From Lachnospiraceae bacterium (lineage in GTDB: Bacteria; Bacillota; Clostridia; Lachnospirales; Lachnospiraceae), in contig JAGCVT010000088.1 of assembly GCA_017962225.1 (NCBI GenBank), positions 1-44,324 of the forward strand: a DNA stretch of 44,324 bases, read 5' to 3'. The notes under the pieces were generated by a model. It was not told where the DNA came from and did no database searches. It saw only the letters and a program-made list of their open reading frames with translations. The position numbers and the translations under genes are program-made. Positions within the stretch are counted from its first letter, which is position 1. The number at the start of each line of letters is the position of its first letter. This document shows positions 14,869 to 23,334 of the stretch, piece after piece.

Positions 14869-15765
14869 TTAAAGTTCATAAAGAACCGATTCGTCTATTT
14901 CGGAAACCTTTGAAAAGCCTGTCGCGCTCATCACAAAGCGAAGTTCCTTGCAAACGCTTTCGATATATTCCTTTACGCCGGATACTCCGTCTTTTTCAAG
15001 GAAAGGAATCATGGACCTGCCGACTGCTGCCGCATCAGCACCTAAAGCAAGGGCTTTAAACACATCAGAACCGCTCGTAATGCCGCAGTCTACTATTATG
15101 GCGATGTCCTTTCCCTTAAGTTCTTCTTTTATGTCCTGAAGCACCATCATGGGCGGTACGGCATAAGGAAGTCTTCCGTGATGATGACTTACGATAATTC
15201 CCTTTGCCCCAATCTGTGCACATTTGATTGCATCTGCAACGCTTAATACTCCTTTTACGATAAAAGGTATCTTAACCGATTCAACATACGAACGAAGCAT
15301 GTCGGATGTCTGAGCAGCCATCTCTTCGCCCATAACGATATCGTAACCCGTGGTACCGAAGATATGGTCGATATCCATTCCGACACCGAATGCGCCATTG
15401 CTTTCGGCGTACTGAAGCTGGTCTCTTACTTTGCCGTTATCCGCATAGGGTTTTACGATTCTTACGGTCTTTGCTCCTGTATCAATAATCTTCTGGAACA
15501 AATCGTTTTCCATCATTCCGCAGAAATTAAGTATATTGCATTCTTTTGCAGCAATTGAATATTCTTCGAGCCCTGTCAGTTCCCTTCCGTTAAACGCGCC
15601 TAAATGCGAAAATGCAGGCGTCATAACGGGCATCGAAAACTTCTCGCCGAAAATCGTAGTACTTATATCTGCATTTACGGAATCAATCAGCCTCTGTTCA
15701 AAGAGGATTGAATCCATGTATCTTTCGTTTATTTCATTTGCATCAGACAGTCTTGTATAAGCCAT
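14869..15765 (-). CDS. FMN-dependent alpha-hydroxy-acid oxidoreductase family protein
   Basis: A 298-residue TIM-barrel flavoprotein related to lactate and glycolate oxidases and type 2 isopentenyl isomerase. Seen: start region with FSMPVMTPAFSHLG, a substrate/FMN lysine in PFIVKGVLSVADA, and the C-terminal IIVDCGITSGSDVFKALALGADAAAVGR, an FMN-phosphate site. Where classic members have SNHGGRQ, with the catalytic His and substrate Arg, this protein has VSHHHGRLPYAVPP. It is also shorter than the usual 350-380 residues. It therefore probably acts on a different substrate; I recall similar motifs in uncharacterised Firmicutes homologues. Start ATG 15765 has AAAGGAGGAG and overlaps the end of the isomerase gene by 23 bases. 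Role in sugar catabolism is inferred from neighbours. Confidence 0.75.
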   Translation of the reverse strand: MAYTRLSDANEINERYMDSILFEQRLIDSVNADISTTIFGEKFSMPVMTPAFSHLGAFNGRELTGLEEYSIAAKECNILNFCGMMENDLFQKIIDTGAKTVRIVKPYADNGKVRDQLQYAESNGAFGVGMDIDHIFGTTGYDIVMGEEMAAQTSDMLRSYVESVKIPFIVKGVLSVADAIKCAQIGAKGIIVSHHHGRLPYAVPPMMVLQDIKEELKGKDIAIIVDCGITSGSDVFKALALGADAAAVGRSMIPFLEKDGVSGVKEYIESVCKELRFVMSATGFSKVSEIDESVLYEL

Positions 15766-16576
15766 GTAACTCCTCCTTTAAATACCCCATATATTTGTAA
15801 TACTCTTCGTCCGAATTAAGATGCTCCAAAATCATAGGCATATCCGGATTGATTTCATTCATTTTCGATACATAATAGCGGATAGGGTATTCGCCCTCGC
15901 TCGGAGCGCATTCCTCTACCTGAAATGTGTACTTCGGTATAAAATGAATGTCTTTTATGTGGCAGCTTCGAATTTTATCTCCTAAAAGAGTAGCACACTC
16001 ATCAATAAATTCTTCAGGCCTGAAATACCTGTCAGCCGAATTGGTCATATTGATGATATCCATGTGAACCGCAAATCTGTCACGCTCTACTTCATCAATG
16101 AGTTTAAGATATTCCTTCGGTCCCGTGGGAAACATCCAGGGCATCGGTTCAAGCGTAAAATAAGTATTCTTTACATCAGCTCTGTCAATTATTTCCTGAA
16201 CCATTTTTACGACCTGTTTCCATGCATCCTTCGTAAGGTTTTCCTTATAACCGCCGTCCCATACGGGGCCTAATGCGCCTGCCACATTTACCACACATCT
16301 TGCATTTAAGAAGTCCGCAAGACGTAACTGATTAATGCAGTAATCAATATTGCGCTTTCTCTCATCGGGATCTAAGGACATTGCATTTCTCCAGATTCCG
16401 ACTTCCGCAATCATAAGGCCATACTTTTTGGCTGCGTTTTTGTATTCGATTATTTTTTCCTCAGGGTCGTTACAGGACAGCGGAAAAACAACTGCGCTGC
16501 AGCCTAAAGCTGCCTGATTCCTTGCCCATTCATCCGCATTACTGTGCGCCAGCGGTGAAGAAGTTCCAAGTCTCAT
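15743..16576 (-). CDS. Sugar phosphate isomerase/epimerase family (xylose isomerase-like TIM barrel)
   Basis: A 277-residue TIM-barrel protein of the AP-endonuclease-2/xylose isomerase-like group. Seen: metal-ligand positions in YFTLEPMPW (Glu), FAVHMDIINM (His, Asp), CHIKDIHFI (His, Asp) and MPMILEHLNS (Glu), which match the usual metal site in strands 4 to 8. Members isomerise or epimerise sugars or act as inosose dehydratases. Start ATG 16576 has AAAGAGGGGGG upstream. It lies 25 bases after the last radical SAM gene and overlaps the FMN oxidoreductase start, so the three sugar genes (isomerase, oxidoreductase, xylosidase) are probably translated together. The exact substrate is unknown. 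Confidence 0.75.
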   Translation of the reverse strand: MRLGTSSPLAHSNADEWARNQAALGCSAVVFPLSCNDPEEKIIEYKNAAKKYGLMIAEVGIWRNAMSLDPDERKRNIDYCINQLRLADFLNARCVVNVAGALGPVWDGGYKENLTKDAWKQVVKMVQEIIDRADVKNTYFTLEPMPWMFPTGPKEYLKLIDEVERDRFAVHMDIINMTNSADRYFRPEEFIDECATLLGDKIRSCHIKDIHFIPKYTFQVEECAPSEGEYPIRYYVSKMNEINPDMPMILEHLNSDEEYYKYMGYLKEELHGLYKTV

Positions 16577-16601
16577 TTTATCCCCCCTCTTTATTCATTT
16601 T

Positions 16602-17921
16602 CTAAACTATGTTAGGTACTATTCCGTGCTTAATATGATATCTGTAAAAAAGATTTACTCCCAGGTAAAATACCGCATTGTAAGGCCTCTTTATCAGACA
16701 GTCACTGAAGATGGTTCTCTTTAAAATACATTTGATTGAATATACATCGTTATAAAGATCCCAGTACGCTTTCGTCAGTTCCTCGGGTGTCATGTTTTTG
16801 GGAACATGAACCGCTTCGCAGGCGTTGTAGGAATACATGTCCGTATTGTATATTCTGTCCTGATCCTTCATCTCGTCGTAATACTGAGTGCCGGGAATCG
16901 GTGTTAAAATATAAAATCTCGGTACGGCTATTTTGTTATCCTCTATAAACTTTTTGGTAGCCTTAATTGATTCAAGCGTATCCCCTTCCGCTCCGACTAC
17001 CATCTCCGTGGATATGTCTATACCGTGCTTACGGATTATTTTAAGCTGTTTTGAATATTCGTCCGGATGAGCCCAGGCTTTCTGCATACCTACAAGGCTC
17101 TCACGGCTTATACTTTCAAGGCCGAAGCTTAACGCGTAACAACCGCTCTTTGCAACTGCGGTTAAAAGCTCATCGTCCTTTGCAATATCTATCGAGCACT
17201 GAGTCATCCAGTGCATTTTCATTTTCTTTATTTCTTTGCAGAGCTCAAGCGCATAATTTCTGTCGGAGAAAAGATTGTCGTCCAATAAAAGAAACTGCTT
17301 AAAGCCCAGTTCTTTTATGCGCTTAATATCTCTCATTACGTCAGGTATGCTTCGCTTTAAATATTGTCCGCGGTACAGACAATAAATTGAACAGAAACTG
17401 CAGGTTTTGGGACACCCTCTTCCGGCCTGAACCGGCAAGAAATTGCCTATCTTTTTGTTTAATACAAGCTCGTATTTGGGAAGCGGTGTTTCAAGCTTGG
17501 TCAGTTTCTTTTTGTAATAATCTTTTAGGGTGCCGTTTAAATAATCATTGATCATTTCACCCCAGGTTTCCTCGGCATCACCTATCATAACGGCATCGCC
17601 GTATTTCTTTGCCTCCTCGGGCATTAATGAAACCATGTATCCGCCTAGAATTACTGTCTTACCGAGTTCCTTAAACTTCTTAGCAATATCTATGGTACGC
17701 ATTACCGCGTGACCCATACTGCTTATACCGATTAGCTCGGCATCGGTATCAAACGGTACATCTTCTATCGTTTCGTAGCAAAGCTCCACCTCAAAATCAT
17801 CGGGCGTTAAGGCTGCAAGCAAAGGAAGCGCAAGGCCTACAAAATATAATTTTTTCTTTTTTACCAGGTTTCCGTACTGATCGTAGGGAGTGGGCTGGAT
17901 AAGTAAAAGTTTCTTTTTCAT
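16602..17921 (-). CDS. B12-binding-type radical SAM protein (divergent member of the cluster)
   Basis: A 439-residue protein with an N-terminal cobalamin-binding-like Rossmann domain (about residues 1-135, GISSMGHAVMRTIDIAKK and VILGGYMVSL) and a radical SAM core. The 4Fe-4S motif is CPKTCSFC (Cys170, Cys174, Cys177); LLLDDNLFSDRNYA and SFGLESIS follow in the barrel. No DxHxxG motif is seen, so cobalamin, if bound, would not use the classical His ligand. Such enzymes do radical methylations, ring closures and other C-C chemistry. It is the least similar of five consecutive radical SAM proteins. Its ATG overlaps the upstream TGA as ATGA, so it is coupled to the previous gene. It is last of the set, 25 bases before the isomerase. 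Substrate unknown. Confidence 0.85.
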   Translation of the reverse strand: MKKKLLLIQPTPYDQYGNLVKKKKLYFVGLALPLLAALTPDDFEVELCYETIEDVPFDTDAELIGISSMGHAVMRTIDIAKKFKELGKTVILGGYMVSLMPEEAKKYGDAVMIGDAEETWGEMINDYLNGTLKDYYKKKLTKLETPLPKYELVLNKKIGNFLPVQAGRGCPKTCSFCSIYCLYRGQYLKRSIPDVMRDIKRIKELGFKQFLLLDDNLFSDRNYALELCKEIKKMKMHWMTQCSIDIAKDDELLTAVAKSGCYALSFGLESISRESLVGMQKAWAHPDEYSKQLKIIRKHGIDISTEMVVGAEGDTLESIKATKKFIEDNKIAVPRFYILTPIPGTQYYDEMKDQDRIYNTDMYSYNACEAVHVPKNMTPEELTKAYWDLYNDVYSIKCILKRTIFSDCLIKRPYNAVFYLGVNLFYRYHIKHGIVPNIV

Positions 17922-19276
17922 AAAACAATCAGTCTTTTAACTTTCATAAAGAGCACGCGGATAATATGAAGCATGCCTTTGAAATATTCGTTATCCGCAT
18001 ATAGCGGTGATTTTCTGTTTTTAAAAGCAAGTCCCATTGAAAGCTTGTAATATTCAAACGTAAAACGTCTTACGCTCATATGCTCGGGCTTTAATAGACA
18101 GTGGAACAAATCCTGCTTGGTCACGTCTTTTGTAATCAGCTTATCTTCGTACTCCTTGTACATCGCGGAGCCCTGCATCGGCGTAAATACCGATACTGTC
18201 GGAATAATATCCCTTGAAGCAATCCATTTGTAAAGCTTCTTGAAATCCTCTTTCGTCATAGCCTGATGCACGATAAATAATCCTGCACAGAAAATATGAT
18301 TCTCGGATAAAATTCTGATGCACTCTTCGTTCTCATGCAAAGACACATGCTTGTTGTATGAATCGAGTTCTTCGTCGTTGGTGGCTTCAAGTCCTACCAT
18401 TACAAGTGCGAGTCCGATTTCGGCCAGTTCTTTTATGATGTCTTCGTTATTTGCGATAAAATCAGCACGGCCGTAAATTAAATACTTCTTATGGATGTCT
18501 TTTTCTTTTACGAGCCTTATGAATTCCTTTAAATACTCTCTGTTTACAAGGAAATTGTCGTCCGTAATATGAACCGCGGGAACATCCAAGGACGCGATTT
18601 CATCTACGAGCTTGTCGACACTCCTGCATGCATATCTTCCACCGTTACGGTTGGTGCAGAAACAGAAATTACAGTTTCTCTGGCAGCTGTATGAATTCTT
18701 TACAAGCGCCAGCGGTTTAAAGCAGAGGTATCTGAAACGGAATTTGTTTTTGTAAAAATGTGTTCTGTCGGGAACGGGCAAATCTTCGGGAGTTTCAAAA
18801 ATCTTTGGATTCGAAACCCACTCACCGTTTTTCTTATAGCAGATACCGGGTATTTCTTCGATATCCGCATTATCCTTTTTCTCTATGTCTTTTACAAGCC
18901 TGCACATGTTATCGAGGCCCGAAAGAAGATAAAGGTAATCCGCTTTGGAATCATAAAAGTTCTCGTAGTTGATTTCCACATGCGAACCGCCCAAAATTAC
19001 CGCCGTCTCGGGTCTGTGCTTTTTTATTACTTCACAGAGTTTTTTTATGCGCTTCTCCTGCGTGATATAACCCGTGATGCACACAACGTCAGGCTTTTCC
19101 TTATTCAGTTTCTTTCTTAAGGATATCGCTTCGTACCTTCTGTCGTAGATAACCGCATCATGACCGTCTTTCGTAAAAACCGTATAAAGGTATTCCATCT
19201 CCAAGGGTTCGTGATCGACAAGGTAAGTAAAACTGAATATCCCGACCGTTTCCGGCTTGATAAGGAGTATTTTCAT
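17918..19276 (-). CDS. B12-binding-type radical SAM protein, paralogue 4 of the set
   Basis: A 452-residue protein with a cobalamin-binding-like N-terminus (HEPLEMEYLYTVFTKDGHDA, VVCITGYI, AVILGGSHVEINYE) and a radical SAM core. The cluster motif is CQRNCNFC (Cys198, Cys202, Cys205), followed at once by FC. Other landmarks shared with its three upstream paralogues are ITDDNFLVNREY, IYGRADFIANNE, VMVGLEATNDEELDSYNKH and FTPMQGS, where related proteins have a (F/L)TP(L/M)(K/R)G-like loop. The C-terminal 80 residues are basic and hydrophobic (PEHMSVRRFTFEYYKLSMG) and may touch a membrane or carrier-bound substrate. Its ATG overlaps the preceding stop by four bases (ATGA). The reaction is unknown. 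Confidence 0.86.
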   Translation of the reverse strand: MKILLIKPETVGIFSFTYLVDHEPLEMEYLYTVFTKDGHDAVIYDRRYEAISLRKKLNKEKPDVVCITGYITQEKRIKKLCEVIKKHRPETAVILGGSHVEINYENFYDSKADYLYLLSGLDNMCRLVKDIEKKDNADIEEIPGICYKKNGEWVSNPKIFETPEDLPVPDRTHFYKNKFRFRYLCFKPLALVKNSYSCQRNCNFCFCTNRNGGRYACRSVDKLVDEIASLDVPAVHITDDNFLVNREYLKEFIRLVKEKDIHKKYLIYGRADFIANNEDIIKELAEIGLALVMVGLEATNDEELDSYNKHVSLHENEECIRILSENHIFCAGLFIVHQAMTKEDFKKLYKWIASRDIIPTVSVFTPMQGSAMYKEYEDKLITKDVTKQDLFHCLLKPEHMSVRRFTFEYYKLSMGLAFKNRKSPLYADNEYFKGMLHIIRVLFMKVKRLIVL

Positions 19277-20586
19277 TTGTTTTTATATTTCTTGTTAAAC
19301 ATATGCGTTACACCGGCCCAGTAAATGCGCGGATAATTTACATAATAAAGAAAATGAAACTCTAATTTAAACAAAAGCATCGGCATGTTCGAGGGCTTCA
19401 TCAGAACGCTTGTACCGCCCGTTCTTCTGTATTTGTAATGATAGAGTCGGTCTTTGTTTTCCTCGTATACTGGGGTTCCCTTGAAAGGAATAAGTATACT
19501 GAACAAAACCCAGATAAGCTTTTCTTTTTTGATGAACTTATTGATGTTCATAAAATCCCTGTGCTTGAAATCATAGTTGATAACGAAAAGCCCGACGCAG
19601 ACCATCTCGTAATCGCGCAGGATTTTAACCGCGCGCATATTAAGTTCGACACTCGAATTTTTGTTGTATTTTTCAAGCGTGGTATCTTCAACCGCTTCAA
19701 GACCGACTAACATATCACGGAAACCCGCTTTGTAGATAATCGGGAAAATATCTTCACACCTGCAGATACTGTCAGCTCTCGCAAAGATCATAAAAGTCTT
19801 CTTTAAATCAAGTTCTATAAGCTTCTCGCAGATTTCAAGAACACGGTCTCTGTTTACAAGGAAATCGTCGTCTATAATAAAGATTTTGTCATTGTCGATT
19901 GAAATGATTTCATTGATTACGTCTTCCACGGTTCTTTCCCTGTAAGTGCAGCTGTTAAACTGCCTTGAAATACAGAATTTACAGTTCTGAGGACAGGAAA
20001 ACGCGGTTTTCATCATTGAAAAACAGCCCTTTGCAAGCACGCGGAATTTGGATCTGTTCTCATAAAAGAAACTCCTGTCGGGAAGTAAACCGTAATCGCT
20101 TATCGGCTCGCCCTTTTTGTTTAAAAACCACTCTCCGTTTATCTTTCCCGCAAAGCCCGAGCAGGTCTTTAAGACTTCATCGTCAAATTCGTTTCTTAAT
20201 GCGAGTCTGAACGAATCAAGACCGTTGTCAAAAGAAACATAATCCACATCGTCTATCATAAAATCTTCAAAGTTTACGACGACTTCGGGACCGCCGACCA
20301 TAATCTTTACATTAGGTCTGGCTTTCTTTAATTTGTGTATAAGCTTAAGCACATACCATGCGGTATTTGACATTATAGAAAAGCCGACAATCGTAATGCC
20401 GTTATCGTCTACTTTTTTTAAGAGTCTTGCGAATCGTCCGAATGAGCTTTCAATGCTTTCATCATGAATAAGCCCGAACTTTCCTTCAGCCTTAACCGCA
20501 GCCATAAGATACTCAAGTCCAAGCGGTTCGAGGCTTGCAACTCTTTTATCGTAATGTACTCTGACAAACATATATTTCTGAGTCAT
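19273..20586 (-). CDS. B12-binding-type radical SAM protein, paralogue 3 of the set
   Basis: A 437-residue protein of the same design as its neighbours: N-terminal cobalamin-binding-like domain with SLEPLGLEYLMAAVKAEGKF and IMVGGPEVVVNFED, then radical SAM motif CPQNCKFC (Cys198, Cys202, Cys205). The motifs IIDDDFLVNRDR, MIFARADSI and MLVGLEAVEDTTLEKYNKN are conserved with the paralogues. I chose ATG 20586, not 20595: AAAAGG lies about 9 bases upstream of it, while it abuts the earlier ATG directly, and the stop of the preceding gene then overlaps as TAATG. The C-terminus (FHFLYYVNYPRIYWAGVTHM) closely parallels that of the next paralogue upstream. This suggests recent duplication with functional splitting. 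Substrate unknown. Confidence 0.86.
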   Translation of the reverse strand: MTQKYMFVRVHYDKRVASLEPLGLEYLMAAVKAEGKFGLIHDESIESSFGRFARLLKKVDDNGITIVGFSIMSNTAWYVLKLIHKLKKARPNVKIMVGGPEVVVNFEDFMIDDVDYVSFDNGLDSFRLALRNEFDDEVLKTCSGFAGKINGEWFLNKKGEPISDYGLLPDRSFFYENRSKFRVLAKGCFSMMKTAFSCPQNCKFCISRQFNSCTYRERTVEDVINEIISIDNDKIFIIDDDFLVNRDRVLEICEKLIELDLKKTFMIFARADSICRCEDIFPIIYKAGFRDMLVGLEAVEDTTLEKYNKNSSVELNMRAVKILRDYEMVCVGLFVINYDFKHRDFMNINKFIKKEKLIWVLFSILIPFKGTPVYEENKDRLYHYKYRRTGGTSVLMKPSNMPMLLFKLEFHFLYYVNYPRIYWAGVTHMFNKKYKNK

Positions 20587-21911
20587 TAAAACCATCCTTT
20601 TCTCTTCGTGTCGTACGAAGTACCGAACAGGGTTCGAACCATAATTTTAGGATATGTCAAAACATGTATCCAGTAGTACCTGAGCATATATTCAAAAGAC
20701 GACATGTTGGTGGGTTTAAGCGTAATATGCGTACCGTCCAGTCTCCAGGATTTAAAGTTAATTACCTTATCCTGATACTCCGCATACGCATCGGTGCCCT
20801 TGTAAGGCGTAAATATACCGAATACAACCCATAAAAGATTGTTATCCTTGATAAACTTTAAAAGCTTTCTGTAATCGTCTCTTGTGGCCGTATAATTGAT
20901 TACAAAGAGGCCGTTGCAGACAATGCCCGCATCATGAAGATTCTTAATTGCCATTTCGTTATCGTTCTTCGAAGTCTGCTTGTTGTATTCATCAAGCGTT
21001 TCGTCGCTTATCGCTTCAAGACCGACTAAAATATCCCTGAAGCCTGCCTCATAGGCAAGGGGTAATATATCGGGATTTGCGGCTAAAAAATCGGCTCTGG
21101 CATATGCCATAAAATTCTTCTTGATACCGCGCTTTATTATTTCGTTACAGAAAGTTTTTACTCTGTCTCTGTGGAAGAAAAACGTATCGTCCACAAACCA
21201 GATTTTATCGTGTTTGATTTCCTCGATTTCATCGATTACTTCCATGATGTCACGCTCTGTGTAAACACCGCTGTTCATCTTCGTGCAGTAACAGAAAGAA
21301 CATGCGAAAGGACAGGAAAAAGATGCTTTTGAAAGTGCATATTTTCCCTTCATGAAAATATAATTTTTCTTAAGTCCCCTGTAAAAAGCCGTTCTGTCGG
21401 GTTTGGTGATAAAGCCGCATACAGGCTCGCCTTTTTCTTTTATGATCCACTCACCGTCTTTTTTAAACGCAATACCGGTTAATTCATCCAGAGCTTCGGG
21501 CGTAAAATCGCTCTCCCACATTTTCTTTAATGTCGAAAGACCGTTGTCGTAGTAAACATAGTCCACATCGTCGACGCAGAATTCCTTATAATTCATCTCC
21601 GCTTCGGGACCGCCGACCTGGATTGTAATGTCGGGGAATTTTTTCTTAAGCTGCTTCGCCCTTTTGTTAATGTAATCAACGGTATTGGCATTGGCATTTA
21701 AACCTATGTAATTGTAATTACCTTTTTTGATGACACGGCACATTCTTGAAAAGCGGAAAGTCCACGGATGATCGAATTCATCATGAATTTCACACTTTAT
21801 TCCCATATCCTTTGCCAGACCTGCAATATATTCAAGGCCCAAAGGCTCCAGATGGGCTACAAGCGATGTGTATTTGGGACGTATCAGCAAAACCCTTAAT
21901 TCTTTTTGCAT
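20586..21911 (-). CDS. B12-binding-type radical SAM protein, paralogue 2 of the set
   Basis: A 441-residue protein with the cobalamin-binding-like N-terminus (HLEPLGLEYIAGLAKDMGIK, IQVGGPEAEMNYKE) and radical SAM motif CPFACSFC (Cys200, Cys204, Cys207), followed by YC. Shared landmarks are WFVDDTFFFHRDR, MAYARADFLAANP, ILVGLEAISDETLDEYNKQ and IFTPYKGTDAY. It pairs most closely with the 19273-20586 protein, including a YYDNGL/SFDNGL segment and near-identical C-terminal logic (THITLKPTNMSSFEY against TSVLMKPSNMPMLLF). The ATG at 21911 has GAGGG upstream and overlaps the preceding gene by 16 bases. Four such enzymes in a row suggests successive reactions on one substrate or different positions on a long chain; this is inference. 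Confidence 0.87.
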   Translation of the reverse strand: MQKELRVLLIRPKYTSLVAHLEPLGLEYIAGLAKDMGIKCEIHDEFDHPWTFRFSRMCRVIKKGNYNYIGLNANANTVDYINKRAKQLKKKFPDITIQVGGPEAEMNYKEFCVDDVDYVYYDNGLSTLKKMWESDFTPEALDELTGIAFKKDGEWIIKEKGEPVCGFITKPDRTAFYRGLKKNYIFMKGKYALSKASFSCPFACSFCYCTKMNSGVYTERDIMEVIDEIEEIKHDKIWFVDDTFFFHRDRVKTFCNEIIKRGIKKNFMAYARADFLAANPDILPLAYEAGFRDILVGLEAISDETLDEYNKQTSKNDNEMAIKNLHDAGIVCNGLFVINYTATRDDYRKLLKFIKDNNLLWVVFGIFTPYKGTDAYAEYQDKVINFKSWRLDGTHITLKPTNMSSFEYMLRYYWIHVLTYPKIMVRTLFGTSYDTKRKGWF

Positions 21912-23332
21912 TTTTCACCCTCAATGAGTTTCTTCCAATACTGGTTGTTAACGGCTACTGCGCCGAAGCTTAATTTAAGCGTATCGTGAAGTCCGTATTT
22001 TTTTACCATATACCATCCGCTGACAGGATTGGCTGTGATTTTATAATATAAAACCATCGTGTACCAGTAATATTTTCTGACCGAAATATTGTCGGGACGA
22101 ACGACTAAATGAGCCAGATCCCACTTCTCGTATTCATCCTCTCTTACTATGAATCTGGGCTTATATTTCTCGTAAATATCCGTTCCGCGAAGAGGCGTTA
22201 AAGGCTGAAGATTAACGAATACAAGACCGAGCTTTTTAATCCATTTATGGAGCGCGTTAAAGTCTTCTTTGGTCCAATCGAGTCCTAATATAAACGTACC
22301 GTAGCATTCGACATCGTATTTCTTTAAAATACCTACTGCTTTTTCGTTTATCTCAACGTTGGTTCTCTTGTTGTAGTCGTCAAGCTGCATACTGTCGCAG
22401 GATTCAAGACCGACAATAACGGCTCTTAAACCGACTTCCTTGAAACGCTTTATAACGTCTTCATTTGCTGCAACGTAATCCGCACGGCCGTATATAAGGT
22501 ATTTCTTTTCGATGCCCTTCTGCTTAAGTAAATCGCAGAATTTAAGGATTCTATCCCTTCCTACAAGGAAATCGTCATCCACGATATAAATCTCTGTCTC
22601 GGGAATTGTTTCAAGTTCCGCTACAATGTCTTCGAGATCCCTTGCAAAATACTGGTCGTCCATTATCTGACGGCAGAAACAGAATTTGCAGTTATAGGGA
22701 CAGCCGAACGATGTTTTTATGAGCGTGCAGTTCCTGTGGAACATGTAATAATATTTCGATCGGTATTTGTTTACCTTGTCTCTGTCGGGATAAAGATAAT
22801 TAAAGGTCGTATCTTTTTTAGGAGGTTTTTTGCCCGGTACGTAGATACATTCTATCTCGTCTTCTTCACCGATTATTTCGGACGATTCTTTGCCGGCTTT
22901 TTTTATCTCACCGTTATTTTTCTCTTTGTCTTTTTCGAGTTTGTTTAAAATATCGATAAAGGTTCTTATACCGTTCGCGCGGATAATGTAATCAACGTAG
23001 GGCGATTCGAAATCTCCGGGATTAACCTCCGCATGAACACCGCCTATTATCGTTACTATATTTTCGTTTACTTCCTTGGCCTCTTTCGCATATCTTTTCA
23101 TAATGTTTACATGCGAAATATACCCTGTGATTCCTACCACATCAGGGTTATAAAGCTTTACAAAGTAAGGCACGTTCTTCTTTTCGATTATCATATCCAC
23201 GATCGTGCATGTATGTCCCAGCGCTTCAATATTCGCCGAAATATACTCGAGTTCCAGCGGCTCGCAGATCATTACGTTCTGAAGGCCTATGGTCTCTTTG
23301 TCAGGCCGCGGTCTGAATAAAAGTACGTTCAA
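21896..23332 (-). CDS. B12-binding-type radical SAM protein, paralogue 1 of the set
   Basis: A 478-residue protein, first of the radical SAM run. N-terminal cobalamin-binding-like domain: CEPLELEYISANIEALGH, VVGITGYISHVN, VTIIGGVHAEVNPG. The cluster motif is CPYNCKFC (Cys211, Cys215, Cys218), followed by FCRQ. Landmarks: IYIVDDDFLVGRDR, IYGRADYVAANE, VIVGLESCDSMQLDDYNKR, LQPLTPLRGTDIY. It carries an extra lysine- and glutamate-rich insertion at about 132-175 (KDKEKNNGEIKKAGKES) that the paralogues lack. The start is TTG 23332, with a perfect AAGGAG five bases upstream embedded in the last codons of the previous gene, so it is coupled to it. No DxHxxG motif is present. The reaction is unknown; BchE-type chemistry is the closest general parallel. 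Confidence 0.86.
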   Translation of the reverse strand: MNVLLFRPRPDKETIGLQNVMICEPLELEYISANIEALGHTCTIVDMIIEKKNVPYFVKLYNPDVVGITGYISHVNIMKRYAKEAKEVNENIVTIIGGVHAEVNPGDFESPYVDYIIRANGIRTFIDILNKLEKDKEKNNGEIKKAGKESSEIIGEEDEIECIYVPGKKPPKKDTTFNYLYPDRDKVNKYRSKYYYMFHRNCTLIKTSFGCPYNCKFCFCRQIMDDQYFARDLEDIVAELETIPETEIYIVDDDFLVGRDRILKFCDLLKQKGIEKKYLIYGRADYVAANEDVIKRFKEVGLRAVIVGLESCDSMQLDDYNKRTNVEINEKAVGILKKYDVECYGTFILGLDWTKEDFNALHKWIKKLGLVFVNLQPLTPLRGTDIYEKYKPRFIVREDEYEKWDLAHLVVRPDNISVRKYYWYTMVLYYKITANPVSGWYMVKKYGLHDTLKLSFGAVAVNNQYWKKLIEGEKCKKN

Positions 23333-23334
23333 TT

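Noticed and set aside
18758-23320. Open frames of 70-120 codons on the + strand within the radical SAM genes
   Set aside because: Antisense shadows without ribosome sites or recognisable domains; the minus-strand frames carry complete families.
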